In this document: positions 45,181 through 56,740 of the stretch, one piece after another
Layout: each line of letters starts with the position of its first letter
Position numbering within the stretch: position 1 is the stretch's first letter
Assembly: GCA_907165275.2 (NCBI GenBank)
Contig: OU015653.1
Span: 2,820,001 to 2,884,000 of the forward strand
DNA: 64,000 nt
Direction: 5' to 3'
From: Zygaena filipendulae
Lineage: Eukaryota > Arthropoda > Insecta > Lepidoptera > Zygaenidae
Program-made: the position numbers and the translations under genes
The notes under the pieces: generated by a model
What the model saw: the letters and a program-made list of their open reading frames with translations, nothing else
The model's database searches: none
Told to the model about the DNA's origin: nothing

Positions 45181-46217
45181 TAATAAATACTCGTGAGGAT
45201 AGCTTTCATGGCAGCCTTTTTAACTTTTAAATAAATCTTAGCGTATATAAATCTGTACAATATTAAACTACGCAAATATCGATATTCAAAGTTGAAAATT
45301 ACTAACATTTTGTGCCTCAAATTTCTTTTGTCGATCCTGTTCTCAATTTACATAACACGACGGTCGCATCTGCTGCTCGCAAAGGTGCCTCCTTTGTTAG
45401 AGATCTGGGGGAAACAAAAGAAATTGAAGGTCTGGATTCTTAATGGAATGATCGGAATTTAACTTACATTGTGTAAAATGCTAGAAGAATCTAAAGGAAG
45501 AGATAGATATGTTCTTTAAACTAGTCATATTGCGTATATATAAAATTTTTAACTACGTATATGTTAAGGTAAACCAAGATACATAAAAATATACTTTGAA
45601 GAAAATACAAAAAGTCATAAGGCCATTATAGGAGTGAATGATTGTGATCTAAGATATTTCATTTATAAACAAATCGAAAGTAGAGCATGTAAAATTGAGT
45701 AAATCTAATTTTTTTTATGTTAAACAGAAAAATTGCATCTTAAAATAAAAAAGTTCAAGTTACCGCTTTTCGTGGCTTTTGTCTGTTTTTTTTTTCGTTT
45801 AAATAAATGCTGCAGAGTTATTGTAGTTAGTGACTACTATCAATTTCTTTATAAATTAAATATCTTAGAATATTTGATTTTTATAGTGACTGGCGTTAAT
45901 TTTTCTCTTGTAACATGCTGGATGGCAAGGGGTAATGACCTTTAGGTATGATTTGTCGCAGCATTGGCGACATTAAAAATAGAAGGGGTGGTAAATAAAT
46001 ACTAAATACACTCTTTCAATAAGTCCTTCGTAAAAAATAAGCAAAAAAAAACTGATAGCAATAGTTTTTGGTCACATAGAAAACTTTAAAGAATCAATAC
46101 TGGCGACCAAAAGCGAGAACATTAGGTTTCTTAAAAATAAACCACCTCCTACATAGAAAAGTTATAAACACACATATAACTGTCTTGTGTCCTTGAATAT
46201 TAGGCATTTATTGAAAA
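45181..46217. other. No gene recognised
   Basis: AT-rich DNA with a 70-codon frame (45733-45945) that looks hydrophobic only because of T-rich codons. Confidence 0.4.
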
Positions 46218-46525
46218 CTAGCTGTTCCCCGCGGTTTCACCCGCGTTAATTTTGGAAATACCGCGGGAATTCCGGGATAAAAGTTCCCTATATCTTTTCA
46301 TGGATCTACTCCTGACAACGTGTAGTATGAAAAATTTTATGCAGATTTACTAGGGTAAATTTCAGAGTCCCATCGAGAATTCCGGAATAAAAAGTACTCT
46401 ATGTCCTTCTCTTTACCCCTGACAACGTGTATGCAAAGTTATGCATGATGATCGGTTGAGCCCTTGAGGCGTGAAAGTGTAACAGACAGACAGAGTTACT
46501 TTCGCATTTATAATATTAGTTGCGA
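46218..46525 (-). mobile_element. Helitron with internal duplication
   Basis: Minus-strand: CTAG at 46218-46221 and a 5' end at 46525. The 3'-half blocks occur twice, with GAATTCCGGGATAAAAG and later GAATTCCGGAATAAAAAG, and CTGACAACGTGTA twice, giving 308 bp instead of about 200. Confidence 0.8.
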
Positions 46526-47282
46526 TTGTGTTTCGTCCTTAATACCTACTTAAAACTTTTTATGAGAACGTGGAAAAGTTTTAGACAAAGCTTTGCCCTT
46601 TAATTCGTTCGCTATTTACTAAGCAGGTTAGTTTGAAATTCAGCTTTTTAGAAAATTAATTGAATCAATCCATTCAAAGTAATTAGACATTACAAAGAAA
46701 AAGGACCTATAAATACGGAAAGTAGGTAGTTTTAGATCATCTAAAATTACTGTTAAGAAAAATCAGTACGCTAGTTCACTAATTAAAATAAGATTCAACT
46801 TGAGAAAAGTTGAATTTAATACGAGTGAGGTAGGTAAAAGTGAATAATATGAACACAATGACAAGGTTCAAATAGGGTACCCTCCCATTTAGAAGAGGCA
46901 AGCACTCGGCGTAAGAAACTTTCGGAAGGAAATTATCATCAGACCAAAATTCTGGTGAGGTGCTCACATAAATGACTAGCATTATCTGGGAATCCATTGT
47001 GCCAAGTTTAAATTGCGCCCTGTGAACTTGGACAATTTTATTTCGAAACGAATGGTTAACTTGCATTACTATGTATAGGTACTTGCTACAGTTTGAACTG
47101 AACTTTTTATTAGCTTAACGATTTTAGATAGTAGCGTTGAAGTTTGTTTCACGTTGACTATTTTGGTTTGTTGGCGTTAGTCCTTAACTAAGGATGCGCA
47201 GGATCTAAACGCATTGGAAGTTAAATAAAACTGTGTGAACTGTATAAAGTATAATGATGGATGATAAAAATGATGGTACAAT
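46526..47282. other. No gene recognised
   Basis: AT-rich DNA. A 95-codon minus-strand frame (46779-47066) has no recognisable domain. Confidence 0.4.
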
Positions 47283-47549
47283 AAGTATGAGATAATAATA
47301 TAATATATTAATAATCCACATCACAACACACAGATCTACTTGATCCCACAGTAAGCTATTATTAGCTTGTGTCGTGGAAACCAAGCAAACGTGGTATATA
47401 CTACATAGAATTACTTATATATTATTATATTATACCATAGATATATAACCCTGTGTTCATCACACAAAGTCCACCCTCACCGGGAATCGAACCTGGAACC
47501 CCTTGATTAGCGGGTAGGCATGGTGACCTCTGCGCCAATCGGGTCGTCA
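47283..47549 (-). mobile_element. tRNA-headed SINE, best copy
   Basis: Minus-strand. The B box complement GGAATCGAACC is at 47483-47493 and the A-box region is near GCGCCAATCGGG. Next come the GGTGAGGGTGGACTTTGTG module, ATACCATAGATATATAACC, AGATCTACTTGATCCCACA and an AT-rich tail at 47283-47300. A lone TGACGTCA sits just outside at 47573-47580. Confidence 0.85.
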
Positions 47550-47644
47550 AGATGCCATCCGATCACCGCTCCTGACGTCAGTGACAGCGGCTAGTCGATG
47601 CCACGTCCAGGTTTCATAATGAAAATCTCTGCTATGTATATTTT

Positions 47645-47830
47645 TACTGGTTGGCGGGACCGCGGTTTCACCCGTGCGCTTTTAGGACTCCCTCATTCAC
47701 TCTAAAGGTATCCAATGTCACTCAGAAATAGTGCAGCTATTAATCAGTAAAGTAAAGTAAAGCAGCTATTAAGAATTTTTAGAATCGTTTCAGTAATTCC
47801 ATAACTTACTAACAACATCCATATTTACAT
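47645..47830 (-). mobile_element. Degenerate Helitron
   Basis: GGGACCGCGGTTTCACCCGT and TATCCAATGTCACTCAGAAA are still recognisable. TAAAGTAAAGTAAAG is a short tandem run inside. Confidence 0.55.
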
Positions 47831-48775
47831 ATTAATCCGAGGGATTCCTAAATGTACACAGATAAAACCACGGACAAAAGTTAAAGAGAGATTAAAACGA
47901 GTAAGCATGAAATCAAGTTTTAAGTCTATCTCAATCAGCGAATTCAGAATGTAACAGCACCCACGTAGAATCAATTTGTTTGCATTTGAAGCCATTTAAC
48001 TTGCCTAAACCAAGAATAAATAGGATGGCTGTGTTTGTTTTAATGAATGTCTGTATTTGTTTTATTGAATGAAGGTTATTAAACTATATAGTTTCCAAAG
48101 TATATTTACATAGTAAATGTGCTTTAAACTTCCGATAGGTCGGTCAACTGTTGAACTTGTGGTAGATTAAATCGGTTCTTTGAAGAATCAAAAAAGTAAA
48201 TCTTAAGCAAGAAACTGAAATGAGCTTTAAAGGAGGGGATTTTCAATTCATCAGTGAGTTGTTTAATCTCTATGAGTTGTGAACAAATTTTTTGTATTTT
48301 TGTATTTCAAAAAGACTGTGTCAACAGAAAATTTGTCAACAGAACCATTATTTACACTTCTATTTGAATGTGAGCTTTTGTTCTTTAAAATATTATCTAA
48401 ATTGGTATAATGCTGTGTACTTACTGCTACATTCTGTTCTCTATTTAAGGGTTACTATCATTGGGATAAACTGTAATCTTGAAACCTAGAATTAATATAT
48501 ACCTACATACTTGTTGCTGTTGTTGTCCTAAATAGACGGAAAAAAAATATAGGCTTTGTTTCTTCACGATCGGTTGACAGAAATGGAAATTTGATACATT
48601 GAAGCACATTTAAGTGCACTTCGAAATACCGATCGCAAGTCAAGGGTAACACCTAGTAGGTATATAGTAAATATAGCTTCTAACTTCCATATGAAATGCG
48701 CCATCACAAAAAGCGTAACATTGCTTCGTCAAAATTATTATTATGTAAGTATATTTAAAAAAGAATAGAAAGAAG
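47831..48775. other. No gene recognised
   Basis: AT-rich DNA upstream of the LINE insertion. Confidence 0.4.
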
Positions 48776-49501
48776 CCCCTAAACCCAACCCCTAAAACCA
48801 AATGCATAAGATTTGTGACCAAAAATGTTAAACAAGTAAAAACCAGATTACTGATTAATAATGAGGATTTGGAAATGGTCGATGAAACTGTCTTTCTAGG
48901 TATAACATTAGATGCAAAATTACAATGGGGCCCACATATAAAAAAGTTATCAGGTAGATTAAGCTCGGCGGCTTATGCTGTCAAGAAAATCCGTCAACTT
49001 ACTGATATTAATACCGCGCGTTTAGTTTATTTTAGTTATTTCCACAGCATTATGTCATACGGCATACTGCTGTGGGGTAGTGCCGCGGATATCGATTCTG
49101 TATTCGTGTTGCAGAAACGAGCCATTCGCGCAATCTATAAGTTGGGCCCTCGGGATTCACTGAGAACTAAATTCAGCGAGTTTAAAATAATGACTGTACA
49201 TTCTCAGTATATATACGAGAATTTATTATATGTTCACAAAAATTTAGGCAACTTTAAGAAAAACAGTGATCTACATAATCTTAACTTAAGAAATAAAGAT
49301 AAACTCGTTCTGCCTAAGACTAGGCTCCATAAAATTTCTAAGTCATTTAAAGGACAATGTATACGCTTTTACAACAAACTCCCAAACGATGTAATTAATT
49401 TGTCAATTAATAAATTCAAGACGCTTATTAAACACAGATTATGCGATAAAGCATATTATAGTGTAGTAGACTATTTAAATGATACAGACGTTTGGGAATG
49501 A
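48776..49501 (+). pseudogene. LINE reverse transcriptase C-terminal fragment
   Basis: Open frame of more than 228 codons. The internal GTG at 48815 is not a real start, because coding similarity runs upstream (TKCIRFVTKNVK). Counting from that GTG, FLGITLD is at 27-33 (end of the RT domain), YFHSIMSYGILLWG at 75-88, LQKRAIRAIY at 99-108 and the terminal DYLNDTDVWE at the stop. These match the thumb and C-terminal region of insect Jockey/CR1-type LINE polyproteins that usually exceed 900 residues. Endonuclease and catalytic FADD are missing, so it is inactive. No stop or frameshift interrupts it, pointing to a fairly recent insertion. Confidence 0.9.
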
Positions 49502-49715
49502 ATTGCTCTATCCAATTACAATTTTTTGTTCTCCTAGTTTATAAGTAAGATCATTTAAAGACAGCCCTGCTGAGTTTCTTGTCAGTTCTTCTCAGCAGAG
49601 GACGTATTCCGAACTGACGGTAATTTATAGTTTTAAGAACCTGCTGACGATTACAAGTGATTGTAACCGATCCTAAGTAATAAAGAGCTTTTGAATTTTG
49701 AATTTTTGAATTTTA
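48776..49715 (+). mobile_element. 5'-truncated non-LTR retrotransposon (LINE)
   Basis: About 940 bp of a LINE 3' end: a reverse-transcriptase C-terminal frame to a stop at 49499-49501, a 3' UTR with CTGCTGAGTTTCTTGTCAGT and CCGAACTGACGGTAATTTAT, a polyadenylation-like AATAAAG, and a TTTTGAATTTTTGAATTTT tail. The 3' UTR is repeated at 21.43 kb. Jockey/CR1-like group; the exact clade needs comparison with full-length elements. Confidence 0.9.
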
Positions 49716-50270
49716 AGTGTCAATAAATAAAAGAATGACTATATTATATTCTATTGAATAAACGAAGAAAAAGCTTTCAAAATTACCTGAACTTTGAAAG
49801 CATAAAACAAAAACCTTTTGGGCTTTGTCTGGGCATTAAAAAACACTTGCGGTTATTAGATTCCGATACTGAAATTTCCATTTTTCTACAAACATTGGCA
49901 TCGTTTCTTTGATGGCGAACTTTGCGTTTAACCCCGTTGCTTTTAGTATCAGCTTGGTGCTGAACGAAAATAAACTTTGTCTGCTGCCTGGCAAAACTAA
50001 ATTTCCCTTGAGTCGCTTTTGAAGTTGTTTTAACTTCGTTTCAAATAAGGTAGTATAATCGTTTGTTTATTCAAGACGTCTCTTGTTCGAGTAAAAAAGG
50101 ACTGAAATAATTTTTAACAAGTTCAGTTAGACCTCCTGATAGGATATTTGTTATTTTCTAAATAAATAATAATAATAATAAAATAATAATAAAATTCCGT
50201 TCGTTGGTAAGAGCATCACTTGAGAACAGCTGAGCCGATTTGGCTATTTTTAGTTTTAAAATATTTCTAA
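49716..50270. other. No gene recognised
   Basis: AT-rich DNA with an imperfect (AAT)n run at about 50163-50193. Confidence 0.4.
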
Positions 50271-50540
50271 CTAGCTCTGCCCCGCAGTTTCATCCGCGTT
50301 TATTTGAGGAAAAACCTACTAAAATATATTCCACAGTTAACTCTTTACGCAGCATACGCAATGGAAGCTCGCTCGCTTTTTCATGGCCGCCTAGCTTGAT
50401 GTTATAATATAGCCTATATATAGCCTTCCTCGATAAATGGACTATAAAACACAACAATAATTTTTCAATTCGAACCAGTAGTTTCGTAGATTAGCGCGTT
50501 CAAAAAACAAACAAACTCTTCAGCTTTATAATATTAGTAT
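50271..50540 (-). mobile_element. Helitron variant, longer middle
   Basis: Minus-strand CTAG (50271-50274) and CTGCCCCGCAGTTTCATCCG; a TATAATATTAGTATAAAT end. The middle carries an extra segment (GGCCGCCTAGCTTGATG) not seen in other copies. Confidence 0.7.
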
Positions 50541-50782
50541 AAATTATTATTGAATAGTCTGAAAAAGTTTCTGCAGGAAAAAAATAAGTAGAATGGAGAA
50601 TTCAAGAAAAACTGAAAGGACCTACTTTTTCTATGGTAATTTTGAATAAATCCAAGGTCGTAACTAACAAATCAAACGAAGGATATAAAAATGAAATAAA
50701 AGGGAAATAATTACGCGGAACTAATTATAGAGGGTGCTACTTCATCATTACGTTACGAAAACATTTGGATGGAAAACGACTA

Positions 50783-50845
50783 ATGTACGTTGTAACTATC
50801 CATGTGTTGTGTCAAATAAAGAAAATTCAATTCAATTCAATAATG
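50783..50845 (+). mobile_element. LINE 3' tail with (TTCAA)n
   Basis: TAACTATCCATGTGTTGTGT, CAAATAAAG and three TTCAA units. It is the plus-strand counterpart of the 39.8-kb tail. Confidence 0.7.
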
Positions 50846-50858
50846 ATGTATTAATTTA

Positions 50859-51058
50859 CTAGCTGTTCCCCAAGGTTTCACCTGCATTAATTTCGGAGAT
50901 CCCGCGGGAATTCCAGGACAAAAAGTACCGTATGTCCTTCTCTGTGCTCCTGACAACGAACATGCAAAATTTCATGATGATCAGTTGAGCCGTCTAGGCG
51001 TGAAAGCGTAACAGACAGACAGAGTTACTTTCGCATTTATAATATTAGTAAGTAAGGA
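50859..51058 (-). mobile_element. Helitron, intact (200 bp)
   Basis: Minus-strand CTAG at 50859-50862 and a TCCTTACTTACTAATATTAT 5' end at 51058. All family blocks are present in order, with few deviations. It lies 13 bp after the LINE tail. Confidence 0.88.
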
Positions 51059-51745
51059 TTAGGTCATATACGTATAAGCGGATATTTTATGTTATGTCCA
51101 TGTGCTGTCATAGTTATTGTAATTTACTAACGTCAAAAAGAAATGTATTTATGGGTGACTTTGAAAAAAAAATGTGCAGTTCACCTTAAAAATTAACCTG
51201 AATGAGTCATATCACATGGTGAAATACGTGATCGAAGCAAAAAAAATCCAAGAAGAAATTTATTGAACACTTAATAATACGATTTGAATAGATAAAGAAA
51301 ATTAAAGTCTAGTTAGGTACTTATATACATAGTAATCATAATACCTTGTCGCTAAAATCAACTCGTTCCAGGTGGTTACCTGGAAAGAGAAAGAGAAGAA
51401 CGAACGAACGAACGAACGAGAAAGAATCAGATGAAAGAGAAGAACTGCAAAGTGCAAATTTAAGAATATTATGCAGTGGTAGGTAATATGATGGATAATG
51501 GAAATAGATTCATTACAAAGTCTGTGCATTATAAAAGACAGATATCAAATTATTTCCCGAACTATTCTGAAAACTAAGCTGACTCAGATTTCTCTCAAAC
51601 ACAAGCGCACAGGGAATCTACTTTTCTATACGGAAGTAAGTACTTTTTACATTGGAGTTGGTCCAAAATTGTCTAATGGCTTTTGTGACAAATGAAATCA
51701 TAGTGGAGACTCCTCCGTTTGGGAACTGACCAAAGTTTACTTCAA
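51059..51745. other. No gene recognised
   Basis: A (GAAC)n run at about 51398-51418; otherwise unassigned. Confidence 0.4.
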
Positions 51746-52067
51746 TAGGGATGTGGACTACTTTTGAAAATCAAAATTCTAATTAGTCCGTCAGTTACAA
51801 AATAAAAAAACAATAGACACGTATTTTTTGCTTTTTCAAATAAATTAAAATATACAGAGATAAAGCGCATTAAAGTTTAGGGTGAGGGGGTCGTGACGTC
51901 ACTAACCGCTAAAACCGCCATACAAACTGTCAGAATAGTGACGTCACGCGAAACTCAATATATCGCCGTTATTTTTTGATCACGTAAAAAAAGAAAAAAT
52001 ACGTTCCCAATATTTTTTAATAATCTACAAGACGGACTAAAAAATAAAAATTAGTCAACATGCCCAA
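51746..52067 (-). mobile_element. TGACGTCA hairpin MITE, copy 8
   Basis: Almost base-for-base the same as copy 7 apart from a short deletion after the second palindrome. TGACGTCA lies at 51894-51901 and 51939-51946. Confidence 0.88.
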
Positions 52068-52166
52068 TGTAAAAAAAAATTGTCTGAGTGAATGACACAA
52101 GCTTCACCTGAGTGCTTGAAAGAGATAATTCAAGGAAAATAAAACGTTAATTAAATATCTCATTAT

Positions 52167-52388
52167 TCCTTACTATTATTATAAATGCGAAAGTGAGTTT
52201 GTTTGTTAAGGAATTGTTAACGGCTTGACCGACCATGATTGAATTTTGTATACCCACACGCACGTTGTCAGGCATACAGAGAACCGGTGAAACTGCACTA
52301 AATTTTGCATACTACGCGTTATCAGGGGTGCACCCCAAAAAGGCATAGGGTACTTTTATCTCCGAAATTAACGCGGAGGAACAGCTAC
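52167..52388 (+). mobile_element. Helitron with internal repeat
   Basis: TCCTTACTATTATTATAAAT start; the AAATTTTGCATAC-type block occurs twice in diverged form; the end is GGAACAGCTAC. It separates two hairpin MITEs. Confidence 0.75.
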
Positions 52389-52426
52389 ATAGTATTTATT
52401 TATATTTGTTTATGAAACACGCAATA

Positions 52427-52747
52427 ATAGGGATGTTGACAACTTTTGAAAATCGAGCCCGTCAGTTAGAAAATAAAAAAAACAATACACACGTATTTTT
52501 TGCTTTTCAATTTAATGAAAACATAGAGAAATAAAGCGCATTAAAGTTTAGGGTAAGGGCTTATAACGTCACTAACCGCTATAAGCGGCCATACAACCTG
52601 CACCGGTTAGTGACATCACGCGAAATTTCAACTCAATAATATCGTCGTTGTTTTTTGATTACGTAAAAATTTAAAAAAATGCTTGTCCAATATTTTTAAT
52701 TAATACTATTCAAGACGGACTAAAAAAAAAAATTCAACATGCCCATT
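52427..52747 (-). mobile_element. TGACGTCA hairpin MITE, copy 9
   Basis: Ends ATAGGGATGTTGACAAC and AACATGCCCATT. The palindromes have decayed to AACGTCAC and TGACATCA. It has the same orientation as copy 8, about 360 bp away. Confidence 0.83.
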
Positions 52748-52977
52748 TCGAAAGCGCAGAACTCCTATACTCCAGACAATGTATATATAGATTTAATGAT
52801 TATCAGATGAATATAGTTTTCACAATGAGTTGATACCCTTCCATCTGTTCTGTGATCTAGACAAATTGAGCTGATCAGATCTATTGCTATACCGAATACC
52901 GCTGAGGTATGCGAATTATGAGTACCTACAGAATCGTAGTGTGTAGGATGGAGCGATGACCCGCCATGGGTGGTAAC

Positions 52978-53300
52978 ACAGAACAGAAAATAACAGATAG
53001 AAGGGACATCAACTTACTTTAGTTTGAAAACAAATGAAAACCAGTGTCGCCGGGTGATTTTCGCTCACAAAACTAACATTCATTACTTAAAAAAATGTAT
53101 TAAACGCTTTATGATTATGTTTTTACAAAGTCACTGTTTACAAAGTTCTCAGTTCACAGAAATATATTATGGTAAATATACTTGGGATGGCAGCAAAAGA
53201 AGTTTTGGGCAGGTTAGAGCATTTGCTCTAACTTCCTTTGCAGCGGTATCGCGACTGTTCCGCCTACATGCCCTTTCTAGTTAATTTATTTGCTCTGTGG
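52978..53300 (+). repeat. 330-bp duplicated unit, copy B
   Basis: Second copy of the 36.99-kb unit, with the same GTTAGAGCATTTGCTCTAAC hairpin and AGTTAATTTATTTGCTCTG edge. The part after the hairpin differs (GCAGCGGTATCGCGACTGTT here). The 86-codon frame (53024-53284) is interrupted in the other copy and is not a gene. Confidence 0.7.
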
Positions 53301-54167
53301 TTGGTAACATCTGATGGGTGCAGATAGTCGATAGGTAGGTAGTGATTTTGAGAAAGCCTTATGGAGTGAACTTCTGATGTTGATGATAACGACTCAGAAA
53401 ACTTAAGTACCTAGGTGCTTCTTCGAAGTCATTTAAAAATAAATGTGTTCTTCGCTTACACAGATACGGTATCAAAGATTTGAAAGTACCTACCTGTAGA
53501 AGTGAGACTTCAAGAGCGCAAGGAGGGCAAAATTTCAAGGTATTTGAGTGTAACGTTTGTAAATTAAACGATTCTGACGCAAAAAGGTATGAATTCGTCA
53601 CGAATAATAATGGTTAGTTACAAGTGCTGATTTTTCATAATCATTCATTCTTTTCGCTATGTTTAGAAGAATTCCTGCATTCCCATTCCAGAAAACAGTT
53701 TTCACTAGTATTAAAATGAGCGGATCTTATGAAATATTCACCGCACTCAATAAAGTGAATATAGTCGGACATTTCGTACATTTCCTAAAGGGGGAACTTC
53801 CGAAAATTCTTCATAATATATGAATTTTGCGACAGGAAATTCACGAGACGGAACAGTGCAATATGTGAAAATACCTGCCTCCAGTCGCGCATTCACTTTC
53901 CAAACACATATAGTATATGTATATGTAGGTAGGTACAAGAGTCAAGTAACGGAGCAAGGACGAAGTGTTAAGGAAAAAAAAAATTGACGGGTCTTAGGTA
54001 ATCTAGTTTTGTGTGATTCTAAAAAAAAAGATTACAAAAGACATTTTAAGCTTATATACCAGGTGAAATATTAAACTATATTTCATGTCCACATTTAACA
54101 AATAAAAATTGAAAATTAAGAAAATAAAGTATAAATCACAGAGAACACCATAGTAAAAAAACATTTT
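53301..54167. other. No gene recognised
   Basis: AT-rich DNA with short frames lacking domains. Confidence 0.4.
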
Positions 54168-54568
54168 CACTTCTCTTGCTCTGAAAGTGCTTATTTGTGC
54201 AGGATATAAAGGTTGCACGAAATCGAATTTTGTTCACAAGTGAATTAACGTATCTACTCATAAATGTATCTGTATTAAGGCAAAGAAAATGAGCCATACA
54301 GTCAATTACAATAAGTTCATAAATAGAATTTGTAATTTTATAATATTTACTTTAATTTATTTGGCTTATGTGTTTTTAAGACAATACCGTTAATATGCCG
54401 GGAAAAACAATTTCCTTCAGTATTGAAAACTGTACTAATTTTACTTTGAATTTTAAATAAAGAAATTTTATGTTATACTACTGTTTCATTTCCTCGCCTT
54501 CGACTCGGGCTGCTAAAAGTCTCGGGTAAAAATGGGTCGTTTTGTGCACTTGTTGTAAAATCTACTAT
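54168..54568 (+). repeat. 400-bp duplicated unit, copy B
   Basis: It matches 17561-18010. It has a few indels relative to copy A, for example TGTATTAAGGCAAAG is inserted and about 45 bp are missing near the right end. No Helitron follows this copy. Confidence 0.75.
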
Positions 54569-55439
54569 AAACGCGGGCGAATTAGGTACCTTATGTTGAT
54601 GCGTCAGCGGCATCACAAGTAAATGGATTATTGCATGATCTTTAGTTTATGATCTGTCAGTGCGTCGGCGACTTGCGCACTGTGTTTGAAAAGTTATATT
54701 TATTAAATAAAAAATTATGTTATGTTTTTACGCACGTAGTGTACCTACTTGACGGAAATAGAATACGAATGAATACTCTCCTTAAATACGGGGAGTATCG
54801 TTTACACCCTGTACATTCTTGTACAATAATTACATTATATTCCAAATGCTAGTCACACAAGTTAAATCATACCAATATTAATTGGTATAGTTGCAAAATC
54901 TCACTTTCATTTTTATGAGATGTTACCTACAACAGTATGGATAATGTTACCAAAAACCAACTACTACCATTTCTGATGATTTTACGGTAGGTTAAATTCT
55001 GGTATCATGTGGGGTAATATCTCACGCATGTTAAATGTATTGTTTTCAAATCATATTTTCGAAATTTATCGCCTACACATCGTGACTATTCGCAAAATTT
55101 ATAGCAACTATTTGTCACGAGCGAGCGATGTATTTCATATTTGTTATTGTATCGTCAATTATTAATGCACCGACACACGTTATTATTATAGGTTACACGT
55201 CTTATAGATAATATGTGGGTGCCACGATTCTATTTCACCTACTAGCGAAAGCGATCACTGTGATTTTTAACAAGAATATCTTACGAAAACTAAAGGTACG
55301 CTACATGGAGCTTGTATGTCTGCCTGTATTACTAGGACCCTAATATCCTAGAACCTATCTGTAGTGTTTGTATCTTATGTATATTTGTTTTAAGTGGAGG
55401 TATAAATTTTATTCTTTTTTTTTAGTATTTGTTGTAATA
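54569..55439. other. No gene recognised
   Basis: A TATGATCTGTCAGTGCGTCG motif at 54648-54667 repeats one at 23.79 kb. The remainder is unassigned. Confidence 0.4.
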
Positions 55440-55587
55440 GCGTCAACAGAAATACATCATCTGTAAAAAATTTCAACTATCTAACTGTCACGGTTCATGA
55501 GATACAGCCTGGTGGCAGACGGATGGACGGACAGAAGAGTCTTAATTATAGGGTCCCGTTTTCCCCTTTGAGTACGGAACCCTAAAA
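55440..55587 (+). repeat. Common lepidopteran repeat end
   Basis: The sequence GAGATACAGCCTGGTGGCAG, a (GGAC)-type run, TATAGGGTCCCGTTTT and GTACGGAACCCTAAAAA is a pattern I know as very widespread in lepidopteran genomic DNA. A single copy was seen here. The element class is not resolvable from this piece. Confidence 0.6.
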
Positions 55588-56546
55588 AGACATGCACCAA
55601 TTTAAGCTAATGAGGAAAGTATAAGTAATCATCATCTACTTTATTATTATTAAAATTAGAAGAAAGATCACCCGAAAACTGTAGAGATTCAGCGTAGCTT
55701 ATGTTAATAAAAACGGAGGTTTACTATCAGATGAATGAGGAATGAGCAAAGAAACTCGACGAAAGGCGCCCAACGAACGCTTGGAAGCCGTTAATATTGT
55801 TTAACAACAAGGTTTACATAAACTTTTATACAATCCATGCCCTCGTAACAAGTTGAATTGTTTACACTATGATACGCCTCTGAAAACACACACTTTGAAA
55901 ACTAGGTGCACAATTCCACCGAATTTCATTTTGCATATTATATTTTGGCTGTAAATCTATTAAATATGCTTTCAAATTACACGGTGGTGATTGGTGGTGA
56001 TTTTTTACTTCTTCTTCTGCTTAAAATACATAAATCCTCCGACCTCCATGGTTTCACTCCGTTAATTTCTTAGTCTCCGTGAAAATTCCGTGATAAAAAG
56101 TACTTAAAAGTAAAAGAATCTTTTCTCTTTATAATATATTTATAATATAATGGTTATAAAGTTTACACGACTCATGGATGAACAAAGTAAATATTTCTTA
56201 TTTCTCTTCCCTCTTTTTCTTCTTCTCTGTGGACTTTTGCATAGGTACAGGGCTTTTAGCTATAGCGTCAAGTTATAGAATAGGTGTATTTAACCGGAAA
56301 AACTGTATAATCCAGTATTCTATCGAATAACTGGGTGGTCTATAGAATGCCAAAACTACCTAAAGAAATACTTTACCTACTAAACAATACCACCGACGGC
56401 AAAGTACTCAAATGCTTATATTTTTGCGTACTCACAGGTTAGGTTCGACTTTAACCAATTATTGTTAAAACCTGCACCTATAACATTAACTATTAAGACT
56501 TTTAAGCCTTTAAGCTTTTAAGCTTGTAGTAGGATATTATTGTATA
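55588..56546. other. No gene recognised; Helitron trace
   Basis: A weak minus-strand Helitron trace at about 56040-56110 (GGTTTCACTCCGTTAATTTC, then GAAAATTCCGTGATAAAAAG). Otherwise AT-rich and unassigned. Confidence 0.4.
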
Positions 56547-56740
56547 CTAGCTTCATCCACGGTAATTTTGAAATTCCCGTGTGTATTCCGGGATAAAAAG
56601 TGGGTAGATAACCTATATATATAGTTTTCTATACCCCTGATAACGTGCTTTCAAAATTTAATGGTCAGTCAAACCGTCCACGCGTGATGCTGTGACCAAG
56701 GGAAATATAGGGATTCATTTTTATATACATATATAGATAG
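56547..56740 (-). mobile_element. Helitron, 5' end eroded
   Basis: Minus-strand CTAG at 56547-56550, CTTCATCCACGGTAATTTTG, TTCCGGGATAAAAAG and CTGATAACGTG. The far end is A/T-degraded. Confidence 0.7.

Noticed and set aside
47480..47549. A minus-strand tRNA gene
   Set aside because: The same head is repeated at 76, 26.3 and 30.9 kb with a common SINE body.
53024..53284. An 86-codon frame in the duplicated unit
   Set aside because: The second copy of the unit at 37.0 kb does not preserve the frame.
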